DNA of 64,000 nucleotides, from the NCBI RefSeq assembly GCF_026262505.1, contig NC_067207.1:30100082-30164081 (forward strand), read 5' to 3'. How positions within the stretch are numbered: position 1 is the first letter of the stretch; each line of letters starts with the position of its first letter. This DNA is from Trichomonas vaginalis G3. Lineage: Eukaryota; Parabasalia; Trichomonadida; Trichomonadidae. The notes under the pieces are model-generated. The model was given only the letters and a program-made list of their open reading frames with translations. It searched no databases and was not told the origin of the DNA. Shown here in pieces: positions 10,445-20,923 of the stretch. Made by a program: the position numbers and the translations under genes.

Positions 10445-10630
10445 TTATTTGAATTCATCTTTAAATTCATTCAGGGATATTGCCATATGCTCAAAAGTAG
10501 CTTTGATCTTGCTCAAACACGAGTCAATAATTGTATTTAATTGCTTTTTACAGTTGTAATATCGCTCAAAAATGATATTGTTTTCAATCAGACTGATACT
10601 ATAAATACTTACAATACTGAAGACGGATTT
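10445..10630 (-). pseudogene. Coiled-coil-like gene fragment without a start
   Basis: A minus-strand frame is open for about 61 codons between a TGA at 10,631-10,633 and the stop at 10,445-10,447. It ends ATFEHMAISLNEFKDEFK. The composition is protein-like and helical, unlike the flanking AT-rich DNA, but no ATG begins it. It is probably the 3' remnant of a decayed gene. It could also be chance; confidence is low. Confidence 0.3.
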
Positions 10631-10633
10631 TCA

Positions 10634-12191
10634 ACTCTTCAAGATATAAATGAATAATTTTGTTCTTTTTTGCAACAATCCAAGTAAATTTTATACTATA
10701 TTTTGAATAAAAAGAAAAATTAACTTTTTTTGACTTTTTAGAAAACCTTGTGATATGATTTTCATAGTATCTACAATTTTCGACATAATATCAAACTATT
10801 ATCGTATAATTCGTCAAATTGTTAACAAAAGGCCAAATAAGGCCTATCGTCGTCCCAAAAATATTGCTCGAGATGGTGTTTTACTAAGGCCCAAAACTTA
10901 AAAAAACTCAAAAAAATTAACTTTACTCTTTTGAGATCCTTATCAGATATGCATCAATTTGATGCAGTATCGCAGTTCGAATCTGATTTTTTAATGTAGA
11001 TATACTCTAACATTCTTGAAAAAATGCAAAATAATATTAATTAAGCTTTTCATTTCTGTATCATACACGAAACAAAATCATTCATTATACTAAACTTTAT
11101 CAAAGTTTGAATAATGAAAAAAAAAAATATATCTAAATTTTTACATTGAGTCTGCTATTGATATGGTTAATATTAAATCTTGTAACAACGGGCATTGGCC
11201 AAAATAATACCCGCTAAAATACACAATTTTTTAAAATTTTATCAATTTGTTATGGTGCATATTTATGACAATGAATAAAATGCTTATCCTTCATAAGTAA
11301 ATACATAATTTATGCTTAAACACAAAAAATAACACGAAAATTTTGGCCAACATATCAAAACTAAGGATAATGTTTTGAATATATAAGCAATAATACTTTG
11401 TCTAGAGAATTAAATTTGTGCTATCTAATTGTCAATTCTTTGAATTTTTTTTTAATGCAAGATATCCCGGCATTGGCCTCAATGAATATAAACTACATGC
11501 ATCATAATATTAGTTTGTAATAGCATAAAAGCGAAATTCCTAATTTCTTCTCAAATAAATTCCTAAAAAAACATCGGAATTAATGATTGGAAATAGGTCA
11601 AAAAAATTCCTAATATAAAACTTATACTTAAGATAAAATCAAAATTCGAAAATATCTATTTTTCAAAACACGCATCCAAAAGCGAAAAAATTCGAAAAAA
11701 TCATGTTCTTATAAAACTCGCCGATTTTGCAATTTTTATCCGATTTGAAGTGATAGAATATATTACCATCTTACAAAAACATATACTTCATTATTCCATT
11801 CACAAAATATTAATCAGAACACTAGGAAAAGTGGATTTTCGAAAAAAGATGATAACGATTATTTGCAAATCGCCTCTCAATTTTGAGAGACTTTCAATTT
11901 TTACAGTGGACCCTTAAACAATTGTCCATATTTTTTTATGACTATAACAAAAATATGCATCCACACCATTTAACATATACTTGGATAAGTAATCCAAGGT
12001 ATAGATCAATATAATCCATTTCAATATTGACAATTGATTCACTTCTGCTCGAATCTCTTCGCCATTTCAAATGTTCATGTACTTGTGGTTTTGTTTCTAA
12101 AAAGAAAATATTTCAATCCCAAGTAAAATGAGTAAAATCTGTGGTCACCTTTTTATCTCAATTTTTGACGATCGATTTTTGCGCCTCAAGA
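10634..12191. other. Long intergenic region, no gene seen
   Basis: This AT-rich stretch has all frames broken. It contains the short sequence GGCCTATCGTCG near 10,843 and a TCACCTTTTT about 45 bases before the next ATG. The latter combines an initiator-like TCA with the CCTTT (M5-type) core known from trichomonad promoters. There are no tRNA-like folds or long repeats. Confidence 0.4.
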
Positions 12192-15100
12192 ATGTCAGAT
12201 AATCCAGCTAAGATCCAGCAGAAGTATCTGAATTCAGGTGCAAGTAATGGAAACTTCATAAATTGTATTGGTATGACTTATTATCATGGACAACTTGTTA
12301 TTGCGTATGGCTCTTCTCATTTAGTTGTCATAGCATCAACATCTCTTAACGTCATATCAACTCTTGATGGACATAGTAATAATTCAGTTGTTACATGCGT
12401 CGCCTGGGCTCCGTTTTCCGGAAGATTATCTTCATGTTCAAATACACGCGAGCTAATCATTTGGGATCCGATAGATGGCACTTGGAAACAAACACACAAA
12501 ATCCAATTGTCTTCTCCAGGCGTTTGCATGTCCTGGTCAATTACTGATGTTCAATTCTGTGTCGCAGCAGAGAAATTTCAGATTTATACATTGATGAAAA
12601 ACATCGAAACTAAAGAATACGAACCAACATTCGAAGATCCTGTTCCAATTTCGTTCTGTTCCTTTAGTAGAGATTCAAGATTCATTTTAACATTACAAAA
12701 ATCATCAAAAGAAGTGTTTATATGGCATAAAACCGCTGGCGATAGACATAAATTACGTAGAATTCCATTAAATCACCCATCTCAAGTTACAACAATTCAT
12801 TGGCGTACTTCTGATCAAATTCACGAAAGATGCTCTTTCCTTACATTAGCGGAAGATAATGTCGTTAGAATTTGGACAGAAACAGGCGTAAATGAACAAT
12901 TGTCATTTAATGTGGTTGCAGCCATCCCAAGCCAATACGGAACGATATCCGCAACGTTTATTACTACATCTTCAAGAATGATCAAGAATAATGCTCAAGA
13001 TCCGCAGCATAAATCGAGTATCAGTGTCGATAACTACGCCTTTGGAACAGGCCACTTACCTCTCAAAGATTTAAACAACCGTGAAGCAGATATCGCATCC
13101 AATCAAGAATTAAAGCGAAATGTTAGCTGGTTATTGACATGCGACTCAAAAAACAACGAAAACTACATAAATCTCTGGGAACTCTCAGGCATCAGCACGT
13201 CAGTACGTAGAACACCAAAACTCAACTGTATAAAGCGTATAAAAGTTTCCGGACAAATTTATCCGGGAAATTACACGAAAATGTTTGCAGTTTGTACGCT
13301 CGAAAGCGAATTCGCACATCTCAACGATGAGACATTCATTGGCCGTCCACGATCTATTTCTTTGATTTTACAAGATCAGAAGACAAATATGATTGAGAAC
13401 GTCGATGTTTCGTTACCAGACGACAGAGTACAAGTTGTTGGTCGCTCACAAGGCCATTCCCATCCGATCAGCTCGATTCGTATCCATCAAACTAAACCTC
13501 TCATGGTTACAATGGATACAGACGGCTTAGCTTTAATCTGGAAGTACGATGATACAGATGTATACGATCCTACTGTTTTAACCAAGTTCGGAAGTAAAAT
13601 TGATTCGAAAATCATTGCAGGAGACTGGAATGGCATTGACAGACAGTTATTTGCATTTAACGGATCAAAATTCTACTCAATCGATGTTCCTATCGATGCT
13701 GCTCCTCTTCTTAAAGCGAAATTAATCTGGAATTCGCCCCAAATCACAGAAGGAGAGAACAACAACCCAATTAACGAAGTCATTGACTTTAGATATTGCA
13801 CTACCATGAATTCCGGCTCTCTATTCATAATGTTACTCCCTAATACCCTTTATATCCTCCATTTCGACAACAAAAGTGACACTGTGTCACTTTTGAAGAA
13901 ATTTACGAACAAATATACATTTGGTGCTCAAGCGTATATATCCACATTATTCCCATTACCGGGCGCCACCATATATTTCTTTGCCGACCAAAATAATGAT
14001 GTTTACACGACAATCATGGAATCTACATCTCCATTCCAAGTTTCTGTTAAGAAAGTATGTCACATTGATGAACAGATTGTTGCTCTTGACTTTGCACATC
14101 CTGGTTTCCTGTTTATCATCACAAAAAAGCATATGTACATTACATGGCGACATTCCTCACAAAAAGTCGATTTCGAGTTGATTCAAAAGATCGAAATGAC
14201 CCATGAACCATTGACAGCCGCATGTATTCCAACAGGTTTGATAGCTGTTGTCACACGTGATGAAGTACACACAGGAAAAACATTTCTCAACTTGTATCAT
14301 TCCATAAGACAGAGATCGACATTTCCTGATACACATAGTGACTGGGAATTCGTTGCAAGTTGTGAAATGGACTGTATAAATGCAATTGAATGGAGTCTTG
14401 ATGGTATCTTGATTGTTGCCAGTGACACAAAGATAACAGCGTTCACTAAATTCATGGATTCTTTCTTTTATTCGATACAATTGAAGAAAGTCAGAACAAT
14501 TCATCATAGATTGGCAATAAGAGCAAGATCTCCTTCAGATTTCCATCCAATGACAATGTTTCCTTTGGCTTCTTCTGGAAGATTGAATTTGGTTTATTCG
14601 ATGCTTGATTTTCTCAATGAAAACTACAATCTTCCTGATAATTTGGGCATGTACACGAAGAATTTGCTCAAAATGCCTGAAGAAGGTTTCGATTTCAACA
14701 TTTCTGATGAAAAAATTTCGAAATTGGAAGAAGAACTCGTCCAAAAACTTGAAAACGAAAATCCTTTGGATTGCGGTGACAAACAAAAAGAACAATTAAT
14801 AAGATTAGTCAAGAACTTAATGAACTTGCAAAGACCTGATATAATGGCACTTGAAAAAAGAGCACAAGTTGTTTCAAGAGCTGTTTTACTTGAAGAAAAA
14901 ACAATTCTTCCTTTCGACGCAATCATCCTCGGTTACCAGACTTATTGTCAAATGCAACTCATGAAAACTCTCGATTTAACATCATGGGAAAATGTCGAGA
15001 AAAGCGGTTGCATATTCTGGTGCAAGGATTTGAAGGATATTTTTGAATTTTTGACTCCTTTGGCGGTTAACGTTTTTGAACAAGCACGTTATTTGTCAAT

Positions 15101-18100
15101 TTTATTGTTAACTCTTGGCAAAAGATTTAAGATTTTGCAGAGATTGTTTTCTAAGGCAGGTGATGATACAAGAGCCCAATTCTTTGTAAGAAACTTTGAC
15201 TTGCAAAAGAACCAGAAAAGTGCTGAGAAAAATGCTTATTCAGCTCTCGGAAAACATGATTATCATATTGCTGCTGCTATGTTTTATTTGGCCGGCCAAA
15301 TAGGATCATGTGTTCGTGTTTTACTGAAAAACTTAGGTTCTTATACATTGGCATATTTAGCATGCAGATGTTTAGATGACAACAACAAAGTTGATGTCAA
15401 CAATAGTGATTATATTTGTGGAGAAAACTTGAAACAAATAATTAACGAAGCTTTTATTCCGAGATGTTTAGAAAGAGAAGATTTTGCCGCCAAAGAATTT
15501 TTCGAACACATAATTGATAACTCGAATCCAATTGAATTGGCACCAAGAATGACACAAGCAGTACCAGGTTACTTCTTCCCAGAATCATCCCATTATGGTG
15601 ATATGAGATTTAACCTCTGCGAATCATTGAATACAACAATTTCAATGAAAAGTGACTATTTGAAGTCTGCTTTTTACATTGGTAATATCTTTTTGGCTGT
15701 TCAGTATCTTCCTTACTACGGAGATACAATTCTTCCTGTTGAAGCAACTGAGTACCAAGAAGGACCAGATACAATGCAAATGCAAAAATCTCTGTCAAGA
15801 GATTTCGAATCTTTGCACGCAATTTCTGCAAATTCTTCTAAAACTGACATAAAATTCTTAAAGTCAGTTCACTCTTTCTCCCAAAATTATTTGCCAAAAA
15901 TTCTCCCTAAAAAAGGAAAAAGTGACACTTCTTCAGATGAAGATGATAGCTCATTTACAAGTGATAACCTTAAAATGAAAAGTGGCCAATTATCACACAA
16001 GAAATCCTCAATTTTAGCCACAAAACCAACCAGTAATTTACAAGGCCATCACCACAGAAAACACACAAAATTAGGTCAAGTAAAAGAAGAAGTCAAAGAA
16101 GAAATTAAAGTTGAAGAAGAAGTCAAAAGTGAAGTGAAAGATGAGGAACCAAAAAGTGACTCAAACAAAGAAGAAGAAAGTGAATCATTTAACAACGATC
16201 CATTTGGATATACAGGAGGAGGCTTTGATGATTTCGATGATGATTATTCTGATTCATCTGAAGACGAAAAGCCACAAACAGAAACAAAGAAAGATGACGA
16301 CAAAAAAGAGTATTATTCCGATGAATATTCTTCAGATTATTACTACGATGAGGAAGAAGAAAAGAAAGAGAATAAGCCACAAGAAACAGCTCTCGAAAGT
16401 TCTCTTGTTGACAATTGGTTTAATGAAATCATTCTTTTCAACATTTGCAGATACAGACTTGAATATTTCCTCGAAACTAAATATGGTATGGATTTGAAAG
16501 ATGTCCCCAACATTTTCCAAATTCTCCCTGAAATAAATTCTGTTGGAGATCAAACGAAATCGATGATCCACCAATTATCTGATTATTTATTGAGATCCTG
16601 CAAGAGAAGATGTTTCATTTACAGGAGAATTATGTTGATGACATCAGATACAGACAAATTATTCTATATACATCATCTTTGCAGATCAATTTCTTTGATT
16701 CCTGATCAAATGCTTTCTTTCCATATTTCTCCGCAACAAATTTCGCAATTAGCACAAACTGCTCATATAATTATTACTTTTGTTAATGCGAAAATTGTTG
16801 ATATCAGCAAAACTGATTCGTCCCATTTCATTATTGCATCAATTTGCACTGCTTTGTTCATGTTCGCTTTCTTCTATCAAAAGAACAAAATGATGAATTT
16901 GTTGTTGAGTTTGGATTTGACGAACTTAACAAGTTTCCCTGAAGAATTCGATGAAGAATTGAAGATAGATAACTGTACTTTGGAAGAAATCAAAAATGAA
17001 CAATTGGAAGATACTCAATCCGGTTCATTTTTGACTTATATTTTAGAATCAAGTAATTCTAAATTAAGTTGCAAATCACAGTCAATTGAAGATGAAGCAG
17101 GCTTCAAAATCTTTGCTCATTCTTTATTGGACTTTTTGTTACATGATACTTTTGTTTCTCAGGTCCAAAAGTTGCATGTAAACAGCGAAGAATTTGAAAA
17201 AATGTATCAATTCCTTTGTAAAATCAAAGACATTTACATGCAGTTGTTCCAATACGCGATTCTTTCTTCAACTGTTATTAGATGGTTGACTAATTTGGAT
17301 GAGATTGATTATGGAAACGACGAAGTTAATTCATTGTATAGTTTCTTGTTAAACAATGACAAGAAATCGGTCATTTCTAGTTTCTGCAAGAATTTGGTCA
17401 ATAAATTCTCGAATTCCTCAATTTTGCCTAAAGAAAGATTAGTCATGATGAATATCAACGTCAAAGACAAAATCTCTGAGAAATTCAAGTCCGAAGTTTT
17501 CTCAATCGCTTCTAATAAGTCAGGAAACAAAATCATGATTGCAACACAACAAGGATTAGTCGATAAAGACGTAAAACATGGAATAAGAAACATAATGTCA
17601 AGAAATAAAATTATTTCATTGACAGGAGACATGAAGATGACAAGATTCGAACTTCCTTCTGATAAACATAATCCGTTGATTACTGATGATGATTTCTCTA
17701 GATTTAAAGAAAGAAAAGAACCACAAAATCCAAGAATAATCATCAGTCATCCAAGAGAAGATTTCGCAATAATTGCAGATAAAAATGGAGAAATTTATTC
17801 GAGAAATTATCATGATCCTTCTAAACTAACATTTTTCGAACCGAAATGTGATGGACAGATCAATTCATTGTCCATTTCAAACGATGGAACTATGTTTGGA
17901 GCAGGATATGACTCAACCGCGAGAATTTATTCATTTTACTCTAATGAACAAGGTCGAAATTTATTTGCTGATTATGATACATGGTCAGACAAAATCACAT
18001 GCATGAGTTTTGTCAAAGGAAGTGGTTTGTTTGCATGTGGTCAAATCCCTAATGAACAGTGCAAAGGCAATGTTACGTTCTGGGATTGTTTGTTACCAAA

Positions 18101-18482
18101 TTCATCAGCGATGATAGCAAGTGTCAAATTCTCTAAAGGAGAAGATCCGATTTGCATGGATTATTCATACTTGGAGAATCATTTGATTGTTGGCACTTCT
18201 AAAGGAACTATCATGGCAATCGATACTCGCATGTTCGAAGTTGTTCACACATACAAAGCACACTCTAAAGGTGTCTACGCACTTAAGATTGATAAGAACG
18301 AAGCATATTTTGCATCAGGTGGCATCGGCGGCAAAGTTAAGATTTGGAATTTACACTCTGCTGCTATGGTCAAACAGATTGAAGTTCCTGGCTTCAGAAA
18401 CATTAAGAACATTGATATCAACTACGACCACATTTATGTTGCATACAACGAAGGCTATGCACAAATCAACTTAGGTCAATAA
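12192..18482 (+). CDS. DmX-like/Rabconnectin-3 alpha/Rav1-like WD40 protein
   Basis: This is a 2,096-residue protein; the frame is open upstream, but the first ATG is at 12,192. The N-terminal ~700 residues carry WD40 blades (for example DGHSNNSVVTCVAWAPFSGR, then LIIWDP). Residues ~950-1100 match the Rav1 C-terminal-type helical region: LAVNVFEQARYLSILLLTLG, then ALGKHDYHIAAAMFYLAGQI. About 1296-1396 is a Lys/Glu/Asp low-complexity linker. Residues ~1750-2096 form a C-terminal WD40 propeller ending VYALKIDKNEAYFASGGIGG. This N-WD40, Rav1_C, linker, C-WD40 order is that of DMXL1/2, partners in the RAVE/Rabconnectin complex that reassembles the V-ATPase on endolysosomal membranes. It is shorter than animal DMXL2 (about 3,000 residues) but longer than yeast Rav1. 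There are no breaks in 6.3 kb. Confidence 0.85.
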   Translation: MSDNPAKIQQKYLNSGASNGNFINCIGMTYYHGQLVIAYGSSHLVVIASTSLNVISTLDGHSNNSVVTCVAWAPFSGRLSSCSNTRELIIWDPIDGTWKQTHKIQLSSPGVCMSWSITDVQFCVAAEKFQIYTLMKNIETKEYEPTFEDPVPISFCSFSRDSRFILTLQKSSKEVFIWHKTAGDRHKLRRIPLNHPSQVTTIHWRTSDQIHERCSFLTLAEDNVVRIWTETGVNEQLSFNVVAAIPSQYGTISATFITTSSRMIKNNAQDPQHKSSISVDNYAFGTGHLPLKDLNNREADIASNQELKRNVSWLLTCDSKNNENYINLWELSGISTSVRRTPKLNCIKRIKVSGQIYPGNYTKMFAVCTLESEFAHLNDETFIGRPRSISLILQDQKTNMIENVDVSLPDDRVQVVGRSQGHSHPISSIRIHQTKPLMVTMDTDGLALIWKYDDTDVYDPTVLTKFGSKIDSKIIAGDWNGIDRQLFAFNGSKFYSIDVPIDAAPLLKAKLIWNSPQITEGENNNPINEVIDFRYCTTMNSGSLFIMLLPNTLYILHFDNKSDTVSLLKKFTNKYTFGAQAYISTLFPLPGATIYFFADQNNDVYTTIMESTSPFQVSVKKVCHIDEQIVALDFAHPGFLFIITKKHMYITWRHSSQKVDFELIQKIEMTHEPLTAACIPTGLIAVVTRDEVHTGKTFLNLYHSIRQRSTFPDTHSDWEFVASCEMDCINAIEWSLDGILIVASDTKITAFTKFMDSFFYSIQLKKVRTIHHRLAIRARSPSDFHPMTMFPLASSGRLNLVYSMLDFLNENYNLPDNLGMYTKNLLKMPEEGFDFNISDEKISKLEEELVQKLENENPLDCGDKQKEQLIRLVKNLMNLQRPDIMALEKRAQVVSRAVLLEEKTILPFDAIILGYQTYCQMQLMKTLDLTSWENVEKSGCIFWCKDLKDIFEFLTPLAVNVFEQARYLSILLLTLGKRFKILQRLFSKAGDDTRAQFFVRNFDLQKNQKSAEKNAYSALGKHDYHIAAAMFYLAGQIGSCVRVLLKNLGSYTLAYLACRCLDDNNKVDVNNSDYICGENLKQIINEAFIPRCLEREDFAAKEFFEHIIDNSNPIELAPRMTQAVPGYFFPESSHYGDMRFNLCESLNTTISMKSDYLKSAFYIGNIFLAVQYLPYYGDTILPVEATEYQEGPDTMQMQKSLSRDFESLHAISANSSKTDIKFLKSVHSFSQNYLPKILPKKGKSDTSSDEDDSSFTSDNLKMKSGQLSHKKSSILATKPTSNLQGHHHRKHTKLGQVKEEVKEEIKVEEEVKSEVKDEEPKSDSNKEEESESFNNDPFGYTGGGFDDFDDDYSDSSEDEKPQTETKKDDDKKEYYSDEYSSDYYYDEEEEKKENKPQETALESSLVDNWFNEIILFNICRYRLEYFLETKYGMDLKDVPNIFQILPEINSVGDQTKSMIHQLSDYLLRSCKRRCFIYRRIMLMTSDTDKLFYIHHLCRSISLIPDQMLSFHISPQQISQLAQTAHIIITFVNAKIVDISKTDSSHFIIASICTALFMFAFFYQKNKMMNLLLSLDLTNLTSFPEEFDEELKIDNCTLEEIKNEQLEDTQSGSFLTYILESSNSKLSCKSQSIEDEAGFKIFAHSLLDFLLHDTFVSQVQKLHVNSEEFEKMYQFLCKIKDIYMQLFQYAILSSTVIRWLTNLDEIDYGNDEVNSLYSFLLNNDKKSVISSFCKNLVNKFSNSSILPKERLVMMNINVKDKISEKFKSEVFSIASNKSGNKIMIATQQGLVDKDVKHGIRNIMSRNKIISLTGDMKMTRFELPSDKHNPLITDDDFSRFKERKEPQNPRIIISHPREDFAIIADKNGEIYSRNYHDPSKLTFFEPKCDGQINSLSISNDGTMFGAGYDSTARIYSFYSNEQGRNLFADYDTWSDKITCMSFVKGSGLFACGQIPNEQCKGNVTFWDCLLPNSSAMIASVKFSKGEDPICMDYSYLENHLIVGTSKGTIMAIDTRMFEVVHTYKAHSKGVYALKIDKNEAYFASGGIGGKVKIWNLHSAAMVKQIEVPGFRNIKNIDINYDHIYVAYNEGYAQINLGQ

Positions 18483-18994
18483 CTTTTATTTTTATTATCT
18501 TGTTTTATTAAAATCTAAATATTCTTTTTCTTGTATTAAATTACTTCCAACAAGAGAGGTATCCAAAAAAATCCTATCGTCCTACCTTCATCTCCAAAAG
18601 TGAGCCATTTTTTCAGTTTGATCGGACAAAACTTCGAATTTCGACCTGAAACTAGCGCCAAAAATTCGAGAAAAATTATTAAAAGATGTCTATCGTCTCA
18701 GACCATAAAGTTAGATTTATTCATTGCATAATAAAGATTTTGAACAAAATTCAACACTCGGGTTAAAGGGTTTGAAACATGAAAATTTAGTTTCTATATG
18801 ATGTTAATAGACTAATGTATTCAAAATCTGAGAGATTTGCTAGATTCACAAAATATAAGATTCAAGATATGAGTTAATGATTATTTAAATGGTTGAGCAA
18901 TGATATATATATGGTGTGGCAATATAATATATGTGTGAGATAAACTAGCTGATGCAAGAGAGTTTCAAATTACAATTTGATTAAAGTTTTTGTT
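18483..18994. other. Intergenic, no gene seen
   Basis: AT-rich spacer after the WD40 gene. The 8-mer CTATCGTC occurs twice (about 18,575 and 18,689). No open frame or fold stands out. Confidence 0.4.
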
Positions 18995-19350
18995 CATCAT
19001 CTGGTGTACTTGTTGAGATATTGCAATTCAGATGAGGAGCAAAGACTTTAATGGCTTCTTGAGAGAGTTTAAACAGCCTTTCTTCTCTAATCAGATGCTG
19101 AATGAAGTCTTTTGTTGACAATCAGATGTTGATTGTCGACAAAAGACTTAAAAGATCTTTCTTAAGAGTCTCTGAAGTCACTGTTCCTCATCTGAGGTAC
19201 AATATCTTAACAAGTACCTCAGATGAGGAACAAATTCAACAGTCAACATCTGATTGTCGACTAAAGTCTTCGAAGATAGTTTAGAACAATCTTCGAAGTC
19301 TTCTTTCCTCATCTGGGGTACGATATCTGTACAAATACCTCAGATGATAG
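18995..19350. repeat. Cluster of degenerate hairpins (old member of the hairpin-array family)
   Basis: At least four adjacent inverted repeats: 19,105-19,149 (arms AAGTCTTTTGTTGACAATCA, one mismatch, 5-base loop), 19,183-19,231 (18-bp perfect arms GTTCCTCATCTGAGGTAC), 19,265-19,302 (AGTCTTCGAAGAT arms, imperfect) and 19,305-19,346 (CCTCATCTGGGGTAC type, imperfect). A further weak one lies at about 18,998-19,041. The second and last are related, and the first is related in inverse orientation to 19,235-19,272. The layout of long hairpins placed end to end is the same as at 49.1 and 59.8 kb, but the arms are more decayed. Confidence 0.7.
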
Positions 19351-19626
19351 ACATTAAAAATAATCTTCTTCTGAATATCCTCAAACAAACTAATTCTGTT
19401 TCTCAAACCTAATATATTGGTAATGGGACACTATTTCATATGTATTTAATGTTACAAATATAAATTCTTGTGACATTTTTCATTTTTCATTACTCAAATA
19501 GGATATCATAGACAAATCACAGAATAGTCTTATTATACATGTATAATTAAATAATGTCTTTTATACATGTTTAAACTAAAGTTTGGACTTTGCGAATCTT
19601 ATGTGATTCTTGAGAAATATAAATGA

Positions 19627-19851
19627 CCGACCAGACTCTTTGCAACAGCTATCGCCATTCTACGACCAAAATTATTTCTTCAATCAGAATACATATCTTG
19701 CACATGCGCATGGGATGCGCCTCCAGGACGAGTTAGAATTTTTGATGAATTTTATTCAGTGCTAAACTCATTATTTAAAAAAAACTATGTACACTATTCA
19801 AATTTTGGAGATGTAGGAACATTTTCCTTACAACAAAAAGAATTAAAATAA
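19627..19851 (+). pseudogene. Unidentified coding fragment without a start
   Basis: An open frame of 74 codons follows a TGA at 19,624 and ends at TAA 19,849-19,851. It includes RLFATAIAILRPKLFLQSEY and CAWDAPPGRVRIFDEFY. The residue mix (Trp, Cys, Pro, Gly) is unlike random AT-rich DNA. No ATG begins it, so it is either the last part of a truncated gene or a chance frame. I do not recognise the family. Confidence 0.35.
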
Positions 19852-20217
19852 AATTAAATAATTGTACGCTATATAAAATAACAAATCAGATTGGTTCCAA
19901 CAGTTAATTAGAACTTCCCTAAATGAAATCACAAATATATGAACAATAATTAAAATTCATTTATTAATTAAAACGAATTAAGTTATATTAATGATTAGAT
20001 TTTTGTTTGATGTTTTTTAAGTCCAATATAATCTTCGCTATCTACTGGCAACATAAAGTAATTTTTTTCATCGAAATTTTGTTGTTGATGATCAATTGGT
20101 CTCATACTTGTAGGCTTGTGTAAACCAATGGAGGTAAGTTCAAAGCGATTACTTACGATTTCGTCTTTTTTGCGCCTATCAAATGGAGGTTTTTTTTTAA
20201 TTGATTGATTGATTGAA

Positions 20218-20647
20218 ATGAGCGATAATCACATAGTGGCTGGTATTATTAAATCAAGGTGTCACCTATCAATATATCCGACATGTGATAATGCTGTTAT
20301 CATAGGATTTTTTGCTTCATCAATTTTAATTTGCATTCCATTTATGTATGTATTTACATCAATTGTTCGACAAACAAGGTTATTCAACACCGAAAAGAAG
20401 GATAAAGGCACAATATTTTGCATATTAACAGTTATAAATACTTTACTAATTTCTTTTTCAAATTATTCATTCATAAATTTTTTCGTAGCAATGAGGATTT
20501 CAGGTGCATATATATTAGTATTAACCGTTAAGTTTTTTCAAGCATTTTCTATTGCTTTATATTTCGATGAAATTTCAAAAATTTTAATTCTTTTTGAAGT
20601 TTTTGGAGGAAAGATATTCCATTATATATCAATTGCATTATCAATTA
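20218..20647 (+). pseudogene. 5' half of a host multi-pass membrane protein gene, split by the Polinton-like element
   Basis: From ATG at 20,218 (MSDNHIVAGIIKSRCHLSIY) the product has four or so hydrophobic segments and runs into the element poly-A at residue ~143. The frame continues at 43,115 once the element and one copy of AATTA are ignored, giving about 322 residues in total. A paralogue at 48,720-50,125 confirms the reading across the junction (HYISI..ILG). The protein family is unknown; the serpentine layout could be a receptor or transporter. The interruption makes this copy non-functional unless the element excises. Confidence 0.75.
20643..20647. other. Target-site duplication AATTA, left copy
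   Basis: AATTA at 20,643-20,647 is repeated at 43,110-43,114 on the far side of the element. Removing the element and one copy restores the membrane-protein frame. Five to six bases is usual for Polinton/Maverick integrases. Because the element ends in poly-A, the border could shift by one base. Confidence 0.75.
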
Positions 20648-20704
20648 AAAAAAAAAAAAAGGTAGTGGGGCTTCCAGGCACTTCGTGCCCTCTAGCCCCG
20701 AAGA
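20648..20704 (+). repeat. Left terminal inverted repeat of element 1
   Basis: A poly-A run is followed by GGTAGTGGGGCTTCCAGG, a small hairpin (GGCAC-TTC-GTGCC), then TCTAGCCCCGAAGA. The outer 18 bases after the poly-A are identical, inverted, at the right end. The copies at 57,704 and 61,557 start with the same sequence behind A-runs of 22 and 26. Confidence 0.9.
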
Positions 20705-20901
20705 TGTTTAGTATAAATGAAGTTTTTATTCGGAAAATTGTTAGTCTTCTGGTGTGAATTCGGAGGACTCTTCTTCTTCCTCCATTGCTTCTGGGAAGAA
20801 GCCTTCTTCTGGGTCGAAAACATTATATAATGTGTCGCTTTTCACAAATTATATATGTTTTCATGTTTTGTCACTTTTCTGTCACTTTTCGGGTAAAAAC
20901 A

Positions 20902-20923
20902 TTTTTATTATTATATATAAATG
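20902..20923 (+). promoter_or_regulatory. Element promoter-like motif before the methyltransferase
   Basis: TTTTTATTATTATATATAA ends at the ATG. Two copies of TCACTTTT (initiator-like) lie just upstream (about 20,869-20,890). The same T5-A-Y then A-rich layout precedes at least eight other element genes. Confidence 0.5.

Noticed and set aside
12317..12529. Minus-strand frames within the WD40 gene (also at 13.9-14.9, 15.6, 16.2 and 17.3 kb)
   Set aside because: All are antisense shadows of one continuous 2,096-codon gene.
20209..20757. 182-residue protein ending VVGLPGTSCPLAPKMF
   Set aside because: The last ~35 codons are the element's terminal repeat; the host product is cut at the poly-A and continues at 43,115.
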